DNA of 64,000 bases, from NCBI GenBank assembly GCA_016290775.1, contig JAEEVF010000010.1:1-64000 (forward strand). The letters are read 5' to 3'. Both the position numbers and the translations under genes were made by a program. Shown here piece after piece: positions 10,157-17,666 of the stretch. Numbering within the stretch: position 1 is the first letter of the stretch; every line of letters begins with the position of its first letter. Below the pieces are notes generated by a model, which had not been told where the DNA came from, did no database searches, and worked only from the letters and a program-made list of their open reading frames with translations. The stretch is from Acetatifactor sp. Its GTDB lineage: Bacteria > Bacillota > Clostridia > Lachnospirales > Lachnospiraceae.

Positions 10157-10791
10157 TGCGCCAATCTGTGTATGTCGCCGTCAAAATCCCACTTTGTCAG
10201 TTTCCCGTTCTTTAGTACGTAGCACTCGTCGCAAAGCTCCATCTCATGGGCGTCATGCGTTGCCCAGAGCACAATGCCGCCTTTTGACGCAAATTCTTTT
10301 ACGTAAGCATAGATCCTGTCCTTGCACGCAATGTCTATGGCTGCCGTCGGCTCATCCAACAGCAGGATCTGTGGATCGCCCGCCACGGCGCATCCGATGG
10401 AAAGACGCTTTTTCATGCCTCCCGACATCTTGCGTACGGGAACCTTCAAGAACTCATCCACGCCAAGGAGCTTTAAGACACCGTCCGAAAGCTCCTTTTG
10501 CATGGTGCTTTTGTCGTACCAGAGTCGCAGGTTATCCTTTGCGGAAAGCTCCTCCAAAAGAGGCGTTCCCTGCGGAACGTAGCCAATCCTGGCCTTGCCT
10601 TCAACCTCCGCCTTAAAGCTTCCGCCGTTTGCCTTCACAATCCCGGCCAGGATGGAAAGAAGCGTCGATTTACCGCTCCCGTTCCCGCCAAGGATCCCGA
10701 TGCACTCGCCACCGCTTGCGGTTAAGTCGATCCCATCCAGAACCAGCTTTTTCCCATATTGTTTTCGGAGCTCTTTGATCTCTAGTTTCAT
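10144..10791 (-). CDS. ABC transporter ATP-binding subunit
   Basis: A compact 215-residue nucleotide-binding subunit: Walker A GGNGSGKST (35-43), Q-loop near YVPQG, signature MSGGMKKRL (122-130), Walker B ILLLDEP (142-148), and the switch His in WATHDAHE. It would energise the two downstream ABC-2 permeases. Spacing to the zinc-ribbon gene upstream is 15 bp and the ribosome site is weak (GGGAA), suggesting translation partly coupled to the upstream gene. Confidence 0.93.
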   Translation of the reverse strand: MKLEIKELRKQYGKKLVLDGIDLTASGGECIGILGGNGSGKSTLLSILAGIVKANGGSFKAEVEGKARIGYVPQGTPLLEELSAKDNLRLWYDKSTMQKELSDGVLKLLGVDEFLKVPVRKMSGGMKKRLSIGCAVAGDPQILLLDEPTAAIDIACKDRIYAYVKEFASKGGIVLWATHDAHEMELCDECYVLKNGKLTKWDFDGDIHRLAQWIT

Positions 10792-10806
10792 GTTTTCCCG
10801 AATGTT

Positions 10807-12777
10807 TTAGTAATTCTCTTCCAGTTCTTTCATCATGTATTCGATTTCTTCTTCCAGTTCATCGATCCACTCGGAAGGAAGCTTTGATTCTCTCAGATTG
10901 CTGAGCAAAGTATCGAACTTCATGCTCTTCAGATACTCATAGAGCTTCTCTTCGTCGCTGTCGTCATCAAGATGGATTTCCAATGCACCTGCGGGTGCGG
11001 AGATGTCCTCCTCTTCCCCAAGGCTTCCGTTAAAGCTGATCGCGATGATCTCGCTTCCTGCATCCAGCAGGGAAAGGGTCAGCTCATGCTTATCCATCTG
11101 CATCTCACCGGAGATACGAAGTGCGGGATCTATGTTCTTGAGAAGTGCATATGCGGGATTGTCCTCACGGATGCGAAGCTCGCTGGTAAGGAAATCGCCA
11201 ACATTGATGTCACTGCCAAGCTTAAAGGTCAGGCTCCCTGCGAAATCGCCCTTCTCGGCAGCCTTCAGGTCATAATCTTCAACGCTCACGGTCATGATCT
11301 TCTGATCGCCAACCTTCAGGCGGAAGTCGCCATTGAACATTTCTTTCTTAACGGTACCGTTACCAACAAAGGAGAAGCCTTCGCTGTCGGCTTTACCGGA
11401 AAGCTCAAGACCGATCTTGTCATCCTTCTTGGTCATTGCGAAGCTGAACTTTGCGGTGGTGTCACCGTTGCGAACGGTAATGGTTCTGCCGATGATCTTG
11501 CCGTCGCCGTCCACGTACATCTCAAGGATCAGCTTGTCGATCTCGATCTTCTCTTCGTCGTCGAGGACTTCCTCTTCAAACTTTTCCAGTGCCTCGATGA
11601 ACTCTTCATAAGGATCAGGCAGTTCATAATCAGGATTGTACTCTCTGATCTGGTCGATGGACTCCTTCATGGAGGACATCATGGCATCGGATATGTTGTT
11701 AATGATCTTTTCAATTTCCTTGTCCTTCTTCAGCTCTTTTACAACAGCCTTCAGGATCTTCTGGATGTCCTTCGTCTTCAGCTCCATGGTGAGAAGCGTG
11801 CACTCCTGTGCAACGTCGCCAGCCTCAAGCTTGGACTTGGTCTTCTCCATGGATTCCACCTGCTCCATGATGATCTCATAATACTTCAAGGTCAACGCTT
11901 CGATGGTCTCCTGATCGGGATAAGCCTTGAGGATTTCCTCATATTTCTCCGTCGTGGAGCCGATCCTGTTGAAGACCGCTTCATAGCTGTCGTCATCTCC
12001 AATGTGAACACCGAGCCACTGCTCATTGAGCTCCGGCACCTGGAGATAAACCACGCCATCCTTGATGTTGATCATGGACGCCAGCGTTGCCAGCTTCACG
12101 TCGTTCAGGAGCGGAGCGATGGAAACCTTCGCCTTGTCATCCTGCGTGGATACCTTGTAGGTGATGCCTGCGTTGTCCAGCCAAGAAAGATCCACGTTTG
12201 CCATGGAAGCAAGTGCCGTAAAGTCCTTGCCTCTCGAGCCCAAACGAACCTTAACGGTCTCCGTGAGCACGCGGTGACCCGTCATGTTGTCGAGCATCTT
12301 CGTCATGTATTCATTGTTATTCTTGCCGGTCAGTGTGGTGAGATTCTTCTTCTCAACGTAAGAATAATAGTCCTTCGGCTTGTCAAAGGTCTTATGAACC
12401 GCATTGCCAACCTTGTCTCGCGCAAAAATGCACACGCAACCAATGATCACTGCAACGGCTGCAACGCAGCCAAGAATGATCGCAGGTACCTTAAAGCTCT
12501 TCTTTGCCTTAGGCTCTGCGGGCTCAGCCACCTCAGCCTTTGCCTCTTCCACCTTAGGTTCTTCTGCCTTGGTCTCCTCGGCCTTCACCTCTTCTGCCTT
12601 AGTCTCTTCTGCCTTTGCCTCTTCCACCTTGGGCTTTTCCGCCTTGGTCTCCTCGGCCTTTGCTTCTTCTGCCTTTGTCTCTTCCTTTACGTCCTCAGCC
12701 TTCGCCATGGGCGCACCACAGGAAGAACAGAACTTAGTGCCATCAGGAAGTTCCTTTCCACAGTTTGAACAGAACAT
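10807..12777 (-). CDS. Zinc-ribbon membrane protein with Lys/Ala/Glu repeat linker
   Basis: A 656-residue protein of unknown function. Residues 1-22 form a zinc ribbon (Cys3, Cys6, Cys17, Cys20). A low-complexity linker of repeated EAKAEET/KAEEPKVE units spans about 26-92, a single membrane helix about 98-119, and about 535 residues follow that should lie outside the membrane. The outer part is rich in charged helices and has paired beta-strand-like segments (for example KFSFAMTKKDD, FSFVGNGTVKKE), suggesting a lipoprotein-like beta-sheet domain. Start ATG follows GAGGGAAAAAG. It heads the ABC-feoAB gene chain. Many Clostridia encode zinc ribbon plus membrane helix proteins of this kind; none has a role I can assign. 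Confidence 0.8.
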   Translation of the reverse strand: MFCSNCGKELPDGTKFCSSCGAPMAKAEDVKEETKAEEAKAEETKAEKPKVEEAKAEETKAEEVKAEETKAEEPKVEEAKAEVAEPAEPKAKKSFKVPAIILGCVAAVAVIIGCVCIFARDKVGNAVHKTFDKPKDYYSYVEKKNLTTLTGKNNNEYMTKMLDNMTGHRVLTETVKVRLGSRGKDFTALASMANVDLSWLDNAGITYKVSTQDDKAKVSIAPLLNDVKLATLASMINIKDGVVYLQVPELNEQWLGVHIGDDDSYEAVFNRIGSTTEKYEEILKAYPDQETIEALTLKYYEIIMEQVESMEKTKSKLEAGDVAQECTLLTMELKTKDIQKILKAVVKELKKDKEIEKIINNISDAMMSSMKESIDQIREYNPDYELPDPYEEFIEALEKFEEEVLDDEEKIEIDKLILEMYVDGDGKIIGRTITVRNGDTTAKFSFAMTKKDDKIGLELSGKADSEGFSFVGNGTVKKEMFNGDFRLKVGDQKIMTVSVEDYDLKAAEKGDFAGSLTFKLGSDINVGDFLTSELRIREDNPAYALLKNIDPALRISGEMQMDKHELTLSLLDAGSEIIAISFNGSLGEEEDISAPAGALEIHLDDDSDEEKLYEYLKSMKFDTLLSNLRESKLPSEWIDELEEEIEYMMKELEENY

Positions 12778-12821
12778 CTTTTTCCCTCATCTTTCCTTAA
12801 ATCTAATTCGTTAATTGCATC

Positions 12822-12856
12822 AAGACAGATCCATGGCCGTGCCACGGATCTGTCTT
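12822..12856 (-). terminator. Terminator-like hairpin after tmRNA
   Basis: Two 16-nt arms, AAGACAGATCCATGGC and GCCACGGATCTGTCTT, pair almost perfectly (one G-U) around a 3-nt loop, starting 4 nt beyond the tmRNA 3' end. The downstream U-run is weak, so this may serve in 3' processing as well as termination, and some read-through into the zinc-ribbon gene is possible. Confidence 0.7.
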
Positions 12857-12859
12857 ACG

Positions 12860-13239
12860 TGGACTAGACGGGAGTCGAACCCGTGTCCAAAAGCCCATTC
12901 CCTGTCCTTCTACTATCATAGTTCATTTTCTTGGAAGCCCGAAGCTCCCTGTTCCCTCTTTAAGCAGAAAACGAACAATCTGCCTAATTCGGTAGCTTCA
13001 TGGTACGCCCACGCACGCAAAGCTTAATGCGCGTCGTTTCTCACAATCATGATGCCCCGGCCCCACCGTGTGAGTGCGATGGGCGAGACAAGCCGCCCGA
13101 GGGCGACGTCACTCACAGCTTACGCTGCGAATGCGTACTGAGTTTTATTATCAGCGTTTATATTTAGGTTGTCATTTAACGCATGACGTGCGGATAGCTT
13201 CTCCAGCTGCAAGACCCCTGTCGAAACCTTTACTAGCCC
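12860..13239 (-). ncRNA. ssrA: Transfer-messenger RNA (tmRNA)
   Basis: tmRNA rescues ribosomes stalled on broken mRNAs. The 5' GGGCTAG pairs with the 3' CTAGTCC to make the tRNA-like acceptor stem, and the T-arm GGGTTCGACTCCCG lies just before the 3' end. The CCA tail is not encoded (the DNA reads ACG). The internal reading frame begins near GCGTTAAATGAC and encodes a tag of about 20 residues starting ALNDN and ending YAFAA before a TAA at about 13117. Length about 380 nt. It lies directly downstream of smpB, whose product is its partner. Confidence 0.95.
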
Positions 13240-13289
13240 TTGAAGAATGATATGAAATTGTCTGCGAAAGCACATATTTCGCTATTTAA

Positions 13290-13318
13290 ATTATATCGTT
13301 AATTGACGTTTTCGTCAA
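13290..13318 (-). promoter_or_regulatory. Promoter of ssrA
   Basis: Minus strand -35 TTGACG (13313-13318), 17-bp spacer, -10 TATAAT (13290-13295). The start of transcription would be near 13283, giving a precursor leader of about 40 nt to be trimmed by RNase P. The smpB TGA stop codon lies inside the -35 box, and the -35 is one half of a perfect palindrome TTGACG-TTTT-CGTCAA (13303-13318). Confidence 0.75.
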
Positions 13319-13788
13319 TAACCATTCATCCTCACCTTGAATTCCTTCTCGGCCTCTCGGAGCTGGTCTTTCTTAGCGGTTGCCTCGCGCTTGTCGTACA
13401 GTTTTTTACCTCTCGCAAGCCCGATCTCCACCTTGACCTTCCCGTCCTTGAAATACACCTCAAGAGGAACGAGAGTATATCCCTTCTCCTTGATCTTTCC
13501 GAGGAGCTTATTGATCTCCGCCTTATGCAGAAGGAGCTTTTTCACGCGCAGCGGGTCCTTGTTGAAAAGATTCCCCTTTTCATAAGGGCTGACATGCATC
13601 CCGTAAACGTAAACCTCGCCGTTTTCAATGCGGATAAAGCTTTCCTTGATGCTGCACTTGCCAAGGCGCATGGACTTGACCTCCGTGCCATGCAGCGCAA
13701 TGCCGGCCTCATAGGTCTCATCGATGAAATAGTCATGATATGCTTTTTTGTTATTGGCGACCAGCTTTCTCGCCTCTTGCTTACTCAT
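13315..13788 (-). CDS. smpB: SsrA-binding protein SmpB
   Basis: SmpB binds the tRNA-like domain of tmRNA and guides it to stalled ribosomes. The chosen ATG ([20 protein letters not shown]) gives 157 residues, the usual length, with the family core [20 protein letters not shown] and the C-terminal basic tail that enters the mRNA channel. A longer in-frame reading to 13845 adds 19 residues that belong to the rnr gene and is rejected. The ATG overlaps the rnr stop by 8 nt (ATGAGTAA), so translation is coupled. Its stop codon lies within the ssrA promoter. Confidence 0.96.
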   Translation of the reverse strand: MSKQEARKLVANNKKAYHDYFIDETYEAGIALHGTEVKSMRLGKCSIKESFIRIENGEVYVYGMHVSPYEKGNLFNKDPLRVKKLLLHKAEINKLLGKIKEKGYTLVPLEVYFKDGKVKVEIGLARGKKLYDKREATAKKDQLREAEKEFKVRMNGY

Positions 13789-15808
13789 CCTCTTCCTCCT
13801 CGGCCAGGGAATAATCAATGGTCCTGGCAGTCTCATCACATTCATCCACGATCACTTTGACGCTTTGGCCAAGCACGAACCGTCTTCCGGTACGCCGCCC
13901 GACCATGTCGCCCGTGCGCTCATCCATTTCATATTCCTCACCTGGCAGCTTGGAAACGTGCACCAAGCCTTCCGCAGTGTTTTCGAGCTCCACGTAAAGG
14001 CCCCAGCCCGTAATGCCGCTGATGATGCCGTCAAACGCTTCACCCAGGTGTTGGTTCATGTACTGCACCTTCTTGAGCTTGTCCACCTCGCGCTCCGCCT
14101 CGTCTGCACGCCGCTCCAGTTTTGACGAGCTTTCCGCAACCCCCGGCAGGATCTCCAGGTAGTGCTCCATCCGCTCCTCCTTCAGGCGTCCGCGCAGTGA
14201 CTCCCTGATGATGCGGTGGATCTGCAGGTCCGGATAACGCCGGATCGGCGACGTGAAATGACAATAATATTTGCACGCCAGGCCAAAGTGGCCGTCGCAA
14301 TGATCACTGTATTTTGCCTGCTGCATGCTCCGAAGGACCATTCTCGAGATCATGGCCTCCTCAGGGAGTCCTTCGATCTTTGCCAGTAATTTTTGATATT
14401 CCTTCGGATGCAACTCTCCGCTTCCCACGACTTTTCCCTTGCGGTCCGTGGTTTTGAAGGAATATCCCATGTTTGATAGCATGTCGTGCAACACGCGGAG
14501 CTTTTTCTCTTCCGGAGCGCCGTGAACGCGGTAGACAAACGGGATCTCCATCCAATAAAAGTGCTCTGCCACGGTTTCATTTGCCGCCAGCATGAAGTCC
14601 TCGATGATCTTCGTCGCTTCGTTTCTGTCATAAGGCCCGATCCAGGTTGGCCTTCCTGTTTCATCCAGCTCGATCTTGCATTCCGGCAGGTCAAAATCGA
14701 TCCCGCCGCGCTCATAACGCCTTGCGCGTAAAAGCTTTGAGAGCTTCTCCATCATCACAAAATCATCTATGAGATCCTCGTGCTCCTGCCAGAGCGCAAG
14801 GTCATCGCCTTCCGGCGCCTTGCCCGACGCGCTTTCCAGGTGCAGGTTTAGGAGCTTTTGCACGTTCACGTAGCTCATGCGCTTGCTGACGTTGATCACG
14901 GATTCCGCAATCTCAGAGTCAAGGATCACGCCCTTTTCATCGATCGTCATCAGACAACTCAGGGCCAGTCGATCCTCTCCGGCGTTCAAGGAGCAGATCC
15001 CGTTGCAGAGTATATGCGGCAGCATGGGGATCACGCGGTCGGCAAGATATACGCTCGTGCCCCTTCTTTTTGCCTCTTTGTCGAGTGCGGAATTCTCCTG
15101 TACGTAATTGGAAACGTCCGCAATATGCACTCCCAAGTGATAATTTACGCCGTCAAAGGATATGCTCACGGCATCGTCCAGATCCTTGGCGTCATCCCCG
15201 TCGATGGTGACCATCCGCAGCCCGCGCAGGTCTTTCCTTCCGGAACAATCCGCCTCACTGACAGGCTTTGCGACGCGCTCCGCCTGTTTTAATACGGACG
15301 CCTCAAACTCCACGGGCAGTTCAAACCCCTTTACGATGGCTGAAATGTCAACGCCAGGGTCATTTTCATGCCCCAAAATCTCCACGATCTTACCTTCAGG
15401 GCTGCGATAGCCTATGCTTCGGTCCCGACATCCAAAATCCGTGATCTCCACCACAACCTTATGGCCGCTTACTGCACCCATGGAATGCTCTCCCGGCACG
15501 AAAATATCCACGTCAAACCTTGGATTGTCAGGGATCACAAAGCCAAAATGCATGTTTTTTGCCTGATCAAAGGTCCCAACAAGACTTTTGGTCCCGCGGC
15601 GCACGATCTCCACGACCTTCGCGACACGCCTCTGACCCCTTTGCGGCCCCGCCTCAGGAAGGATCCGCACCTCATCCATGTGAAATGCGTCTCCCGTCTC
15701 ATCCGCGGGTATAAAATAATCTTCCTCCTGCCCTTCCACGGTCACAAAACCAAAGCCCTTGGGATGGCTTGTAAAAATCCCCGTGAGGGTATTGTCACTC
15801 TTTATCAT
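13781..15808 (-). CDS. rnr: Ribonuclease R
   Basis: 3'-5' exoribonuclease of the RNB family, about 675 residues. Cold-shock/OB domain near the N-terminus ([17 protein letters not shown]), catalytic RNB domain with the Mg-binding aspartates in [13 protein letters not shown], and a C-terminal S1 domain ending in an acidic tail. RNase R degrades structured and nonstop RNAs and cooperates with tmRNA-SmpB, which fits the gene order rnr-smpB-ssrA. The ATG at 15808 has AAAAGGATGTT upstream; an earlier in-frame start at 15874 lies inside a terminator hairpin and is rejected. No separate promoter is seen, so expression may depend on read-through from secG. Confidence 0.95.
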   Translation of the reverse strand: MIKSDNTLTGIFTSHPKGFGFVTVEGQEEDYFIPADETGDAFHMDEVRILPEAGPQRGQRRVAKVVEIVRRGTKSLVGTFDQAKNMHFGFVIPDNPRFDVDIFVPGEHSMGAVSGHKVVVEITDFGCRDRSIGYRSPEGKIVEILGHENDPGVDISAIVKGFELPVEFEASVLKQAERVAKPVSEADCSGRKDLRGLRMVTIDGDDAKDLDDAVSISFDGVNYHLGVHIADVSNYVQENSALDKEAKRRGTSVYLADRVIPMLPHILCNGICSLNAGEDRLALSCLMTIDEKGVILDSEIAESVINVSKRMSYVNVQKLLNLHLESASGKAPEGDDLALWQEHEDLIDDFVMMEKLSKLLRARRYERGGIDFDLPECKIELDETGRPTWIGPYDRNEATKIIEDFMLAANETVAEHFYWMEIPFVYRVHGAPEEKKLRVLHDMLSNMGYSFKTTDRKGKVVGSGELHPKEYQKLLAKIEGLPEEAMISRMVLRSMQQAKYSDHCDGHFGLACKYYCHFTSPIRRYPDLQIHRIIRESLRGRLKEERMEHYLEILPGVAESSSKLERRADEAEREVDKLKKVQYMNQHLGEAFDGIISGITGWGLYVELENTAEGLVHVSKLPGEEYEMDERTGDMVGRRTGRRFVLGQSVKVIVDECDETARTIDYSLAEEEEDE

Positions 15809-15867
15809 AACATCCTTTTCTTTTCTGAAACAAAATCCAGATCCAAAACAAAATCCCAAAACGAGAA

Positions 15868-15893
15868 AAAGCACTCTTTCGCAAGAGTGCTTT
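15868..15893 (-). terminator. Terminator (attenuator) between secG and rnr
   Basis: Eleven-bp perfect stem AAAGCACTCTT / AAGAGTGCTTT with a 4-nt loop, followed on the minus strand by a T-rich tract. It lies 18 bp past the secG stop and 60 bp before rnr, so it could limit the amount of rnr-smpB transcript made from the secG promoter. Confidence 0.8.
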
Positions 15894-15911
15894 CATGATC
15901 TTTGAAATCCA

Positions 15912-16151
15912 TTAAAACAATTTCATGTTCAACAAGGCAGTCAAAACCAAAAAGGCAATTGCCAAAACCCTTGTGATCTTCACAAGCATGCCTTCCATGG
16001 AACGACCTTTGTTCTTTCCCCAGTAAGTATCAGCAGCTCCGCTGATCGTCCCGAGGCCCTGCGCCTTGCCTTCCTGCATCAAAACCAGGATCACCAATGC
16101 AACACTCACAATGATATATACGATAGAAACTAAGATTCTAAGAGCACTCAT
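15912..16151 (-). CDS. secG: Preprotein translocase subunit SecG
   Basis: A 79-residue protein with two membrane helices (about 4-25 and 56-76) joined by the SecG loop with LMQEGKAQGLGTISGAADTYWG. SecG binds SecYE and aids protein export. In many Firmicutes secG lies next to rnr and smpB, as here. Translation start has a strong AGGAGG at good spacing, and a consensus promoter lies upstream. Confidence 0.95.
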   Translation of the reverse strand: MSALRILVSIVYIIVSVALVILVLMQEGKAQGLGTISGAADTYWGKNKGRSMEGMLVKITRVLAIAFLVLTALLNMKLF

Positions 16152-16181
16152 TTCGTTACCTCCTAAATTGTAGCGAAGGTT

Positions 16182-16210
16182 ATTGTAACACGTTGTTCTT
16201 GCGATTTCAA
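16182..16210 (-). promoter_or_regulatory. Promoter of secG (and rnr-smpB by read-through)
   Basis: Minus strand -35 TTGAAA (16205-16210), 17-bp spacer, -10 TACAAT (16182-16187), about 25 bp before the AGGAGG ribosome site. Confidence 0.72.
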
Positions 16211-16227
16211 CTATTTTTTGTTATGAT
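16199..16227 (+). promoter_or_regulatory. Divergent promoter of the YqeG-family gene
   Basis: Plus strand -35 TTGCGA (16199-16204), 17-bp spacer, -10 TATGAT (16222-16227). Its -35 abuts the -35 of the secG promoter (16205-16210) on the opposite strand, so RNA polymerase could probably not occupy both at once. Confidence 0.6.
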
Positions 16228-16264
16228 GATAACAATCTTTTGAAACGTTGCGAGGTATTTTCTC

Positions 16265-16765
16265 ATGTTTTTGGAGCGTTTTTACCCTGATCATGAAGTA
16301 GAAAGTGCATATACGATCGACTACGCCGGCCTTTACGAAAGTGGAAAGCGGTCGATCATTTTTGACATCGACAACACCCTGGTGCCCCATGGCGCTCCGG
16401 CAAATGATGCCGCCGTTGCCCTGTTTTCAAAGCTTCACGAACTCGGCTACGGCACGCTTCTTCTCTCCAACAACAAAGAGCCTCGCGTAAAGCCTTTTTG
16501 CGACGCCGTATCGAGCAAATACATCCATAAGGCTGGAAAACCCGGCCGCAAAGCCTATGAAAAAGCCATGGAGCTTTTAGGGACCACTCCCGATACCACG
16601 CTCTTTGTCGGCGACCAGCTCTTTACCGACGTCTGGGGCGCCAAGAAGGCCGGGATCGTAACCTATCTGGTAAAGCCCATCCACCCCAAGGAAGAGATCC
16701 AGATCGTCCTGAAACGCCGCTTAGAGGCCATTGTCCTGTTCTTCTACCATAGCAAAAAGAAATAA
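16265..16765 (+). CDS. YqeG-family HAD phosphatase
   Basis: A 166-residue cytosolic HAD-superfamily (class IIIA) phosphatase. Motif I is IFDIDNTLVPHG with the nucleophilic Asp, motif II LLSNNKEP, the conserved lysine lies in KPGRKAYEKAM, and motif III is VGDQLFTDVWGAKKAG. The family resembles YqeG of Bacillus and the mitochondrial phosphatidylglycerophosphate phosphatase Gep4, so lipid phosphate hydrolysis is possible but unproven. It is one of only four plus-strand genes here, transcribed away from secG. ATG preceded by GAGG. Confidence 0.88.
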   Translation: MFLERFYPDHEVESAYTIDYAGLYESGKRSIIFDIDNTLVPHGAPANDAAVALFSKLHELGYGTLLLSNNKEPRVKPFCDAVSSKYIHKAGKPGRKAYEKAMELLGTTPDTTLFVGDQLFTDVWGAKKAGIVTYLVKPIHPKEEIQIVLKRRLEAIVLFFYHSKKK

Positions 16766-16768
16766 CTG

Positions 16769-17353
16769 CTACTGCCTGTCGTAATACTTCTTGCCGGCAC
16801 TCGGCAGGAAATACGTCCGAAGATACCCATCCTTTGAGACGATCACAAACTCATTGGTCGCCTCGAGATAATAAACGTCATCTCCGTCTTCCTTCTCCGT
16901 CTTGTGCAGACTGTCAGGGTTGGTCACGACTGCCGATGCGGCTGCTTCATATTCCTGCGCCGAGGCAAATCCCATTTCTTCCCCGTGTTTTTCATAATGC
17001 TCGTTCAAAAGCTTCTTGCTTCGGAACTTATAGATCACCTCAGGAGCCTCTGTCTCCTTTGGCGCTTCTGTTTTCTTGGGCTCCTTTGTCGCTTCCGGCT
17101 CTTTCGTCGCCTTCGGCTCTTTTGTTGCTTCAGGTTCCTTGGTCGCCTTGGGTTCTTTGGTCGCTTCCGGTGCCTTCGTCGCCTTGGGTTCCTTGGTCGC
17201 CTCAGGTTCCTTTTCCGAGCTGGCGAGGATCGTCACCTCATCTTCGGCATTCCCAAACATCTTGTCAAACAGGGGCGAGCGAACAAACAGGATCACCAAG
17301 ATCACCAGCACCGTAAGGACACTTCCAAGAACTGTATTTGTCTTCTTATTCAT
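16769..17353 (-). CDS. Membrane-anchored repeat-stalk protein with toxin-like C-terminal domain
   Basis: About 194 residues. An N-terminal membrane helix (about 8-27) is followed by a stalk of alternating EPEATK/EPKATK six-residue repeats (about 47-95) and a C-terminal domain of about 85 residues. That domain reads HYEKHGEEMG, then EDGDDVYYLEATNEF and DGYLRTYFLPSAGKKYYDRQ. This pattern (HY.KHG.E...TNEF.VVS.DG..RTYF) resembles small RNase-fold domains of polymorphic toxins, from memory of the families. Start: the ATG at 17353 overlaps the upstream stop by 8 nt (ATGAATAA) and begins MNKKTN before the helix; the longer form to 17386 is rejected. It is the last gene of a three-gene operon. Function unknown; toxin activity is a hypothesis only. 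Confidence 0.72.
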   Translation of the reverse strand: MNKKTNTVLGSVLTVLVILVILFVRSPLFDKMFGNAEDEVTILASSEKEPEATKEPKATKAPEATKEPKATKEPEATKEPKATKEPEATKEPKKTEAPKETEAPEVIYKFRSKKLLNEHYEKHGEEMGFASAQEYEAAASAVVTNPDSLHKTEKEDGDDVYYLEATNEFVIVSKDGYLRTYFLPSAGKKYYDRQ

Positions 17354-17663
17354 CCTCCATCTCCTCCGGCAAAGGTGCCCTGACACGCTTTACGTAACGC
17401 TCTTCGCATGCACCGTAACGCTTGAAATTCCGCCTGCTCTCCAGAAGGCAAAGCTCATTTGCGCCGCCCTCCAGCCTAGGATCGCTCTCCTGCACGGGGT
17501 CATCCTCCCAATAACATACCGGACAAACCTCGTAGGTACCGACTTCCTCAAGCGTGTAATAACCGCAACAAGGGCACCGGAATTTCTTGCCCTTTTCTTC
17601 CGGTGCCTCTGTCTCACAATTAATATTTTTTAAATTATTTTCAAATTCTTTGTATTCTTCCAT
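17346..17663 (-). CDS. CPCC-family cysteine-rich protein
   Basis: A 105-residue protein with FRCPCCGYYTLEE and EVCPVCYWEDD, the paired CPxC knuckles that define the Cys-rich CPCC family, followed by the conserved GANELCLLESRRNFKRYGAC region. The four knuckle cysteines probably bind one zinc ion. No signal peptide or membrane helix is seen, so it should be cytosolic. It starts 3 bp after the zinc-ribbon gene and overlaps the stalk protein gene by 8 nt. The family has no settled function; tight coupling to a toxin-like gene makes an immunity or regulatory role conceivable. Confidence 0.83.
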   Translation of the reverse strand: MEEYKEFENNLKNINCETEAPEEKGKKFRCPCCGYYTLEEVGTYEVCPVCYWEDDPVQESDPRLEGGANELCLLESRRNFKRYGACEERYVKRVRAPLPEEMEDE

Positions 17664-17666
17664 CTT

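Noticed and set aside
10972-12768. Long open frame of 598 codons on the plus strand
   Set aside because: It is antisense to the zinc-ribbon gene. It has no family match, its residues are Leu/His/Val-rich as expected from the reverse of Lys/Glu/Asp-rich codons, and it lacks a ribosome site.
12860-12930. tRNA gene suggested by the GGGTTCGACTCCCG arm
   Set aside because: The arm is the tRNA-like 3' end of tmRNA; the matching 5' half is about 340 nt away at 13239 and a tag reading frame lies between.
15809-15874. Longer N-terminus for RNase R
   Set aside because: The extension starts inside the secG terminator stem, is hydrophobic and atypical, and lacks a ribosome site; the ATG at 15808 has one.
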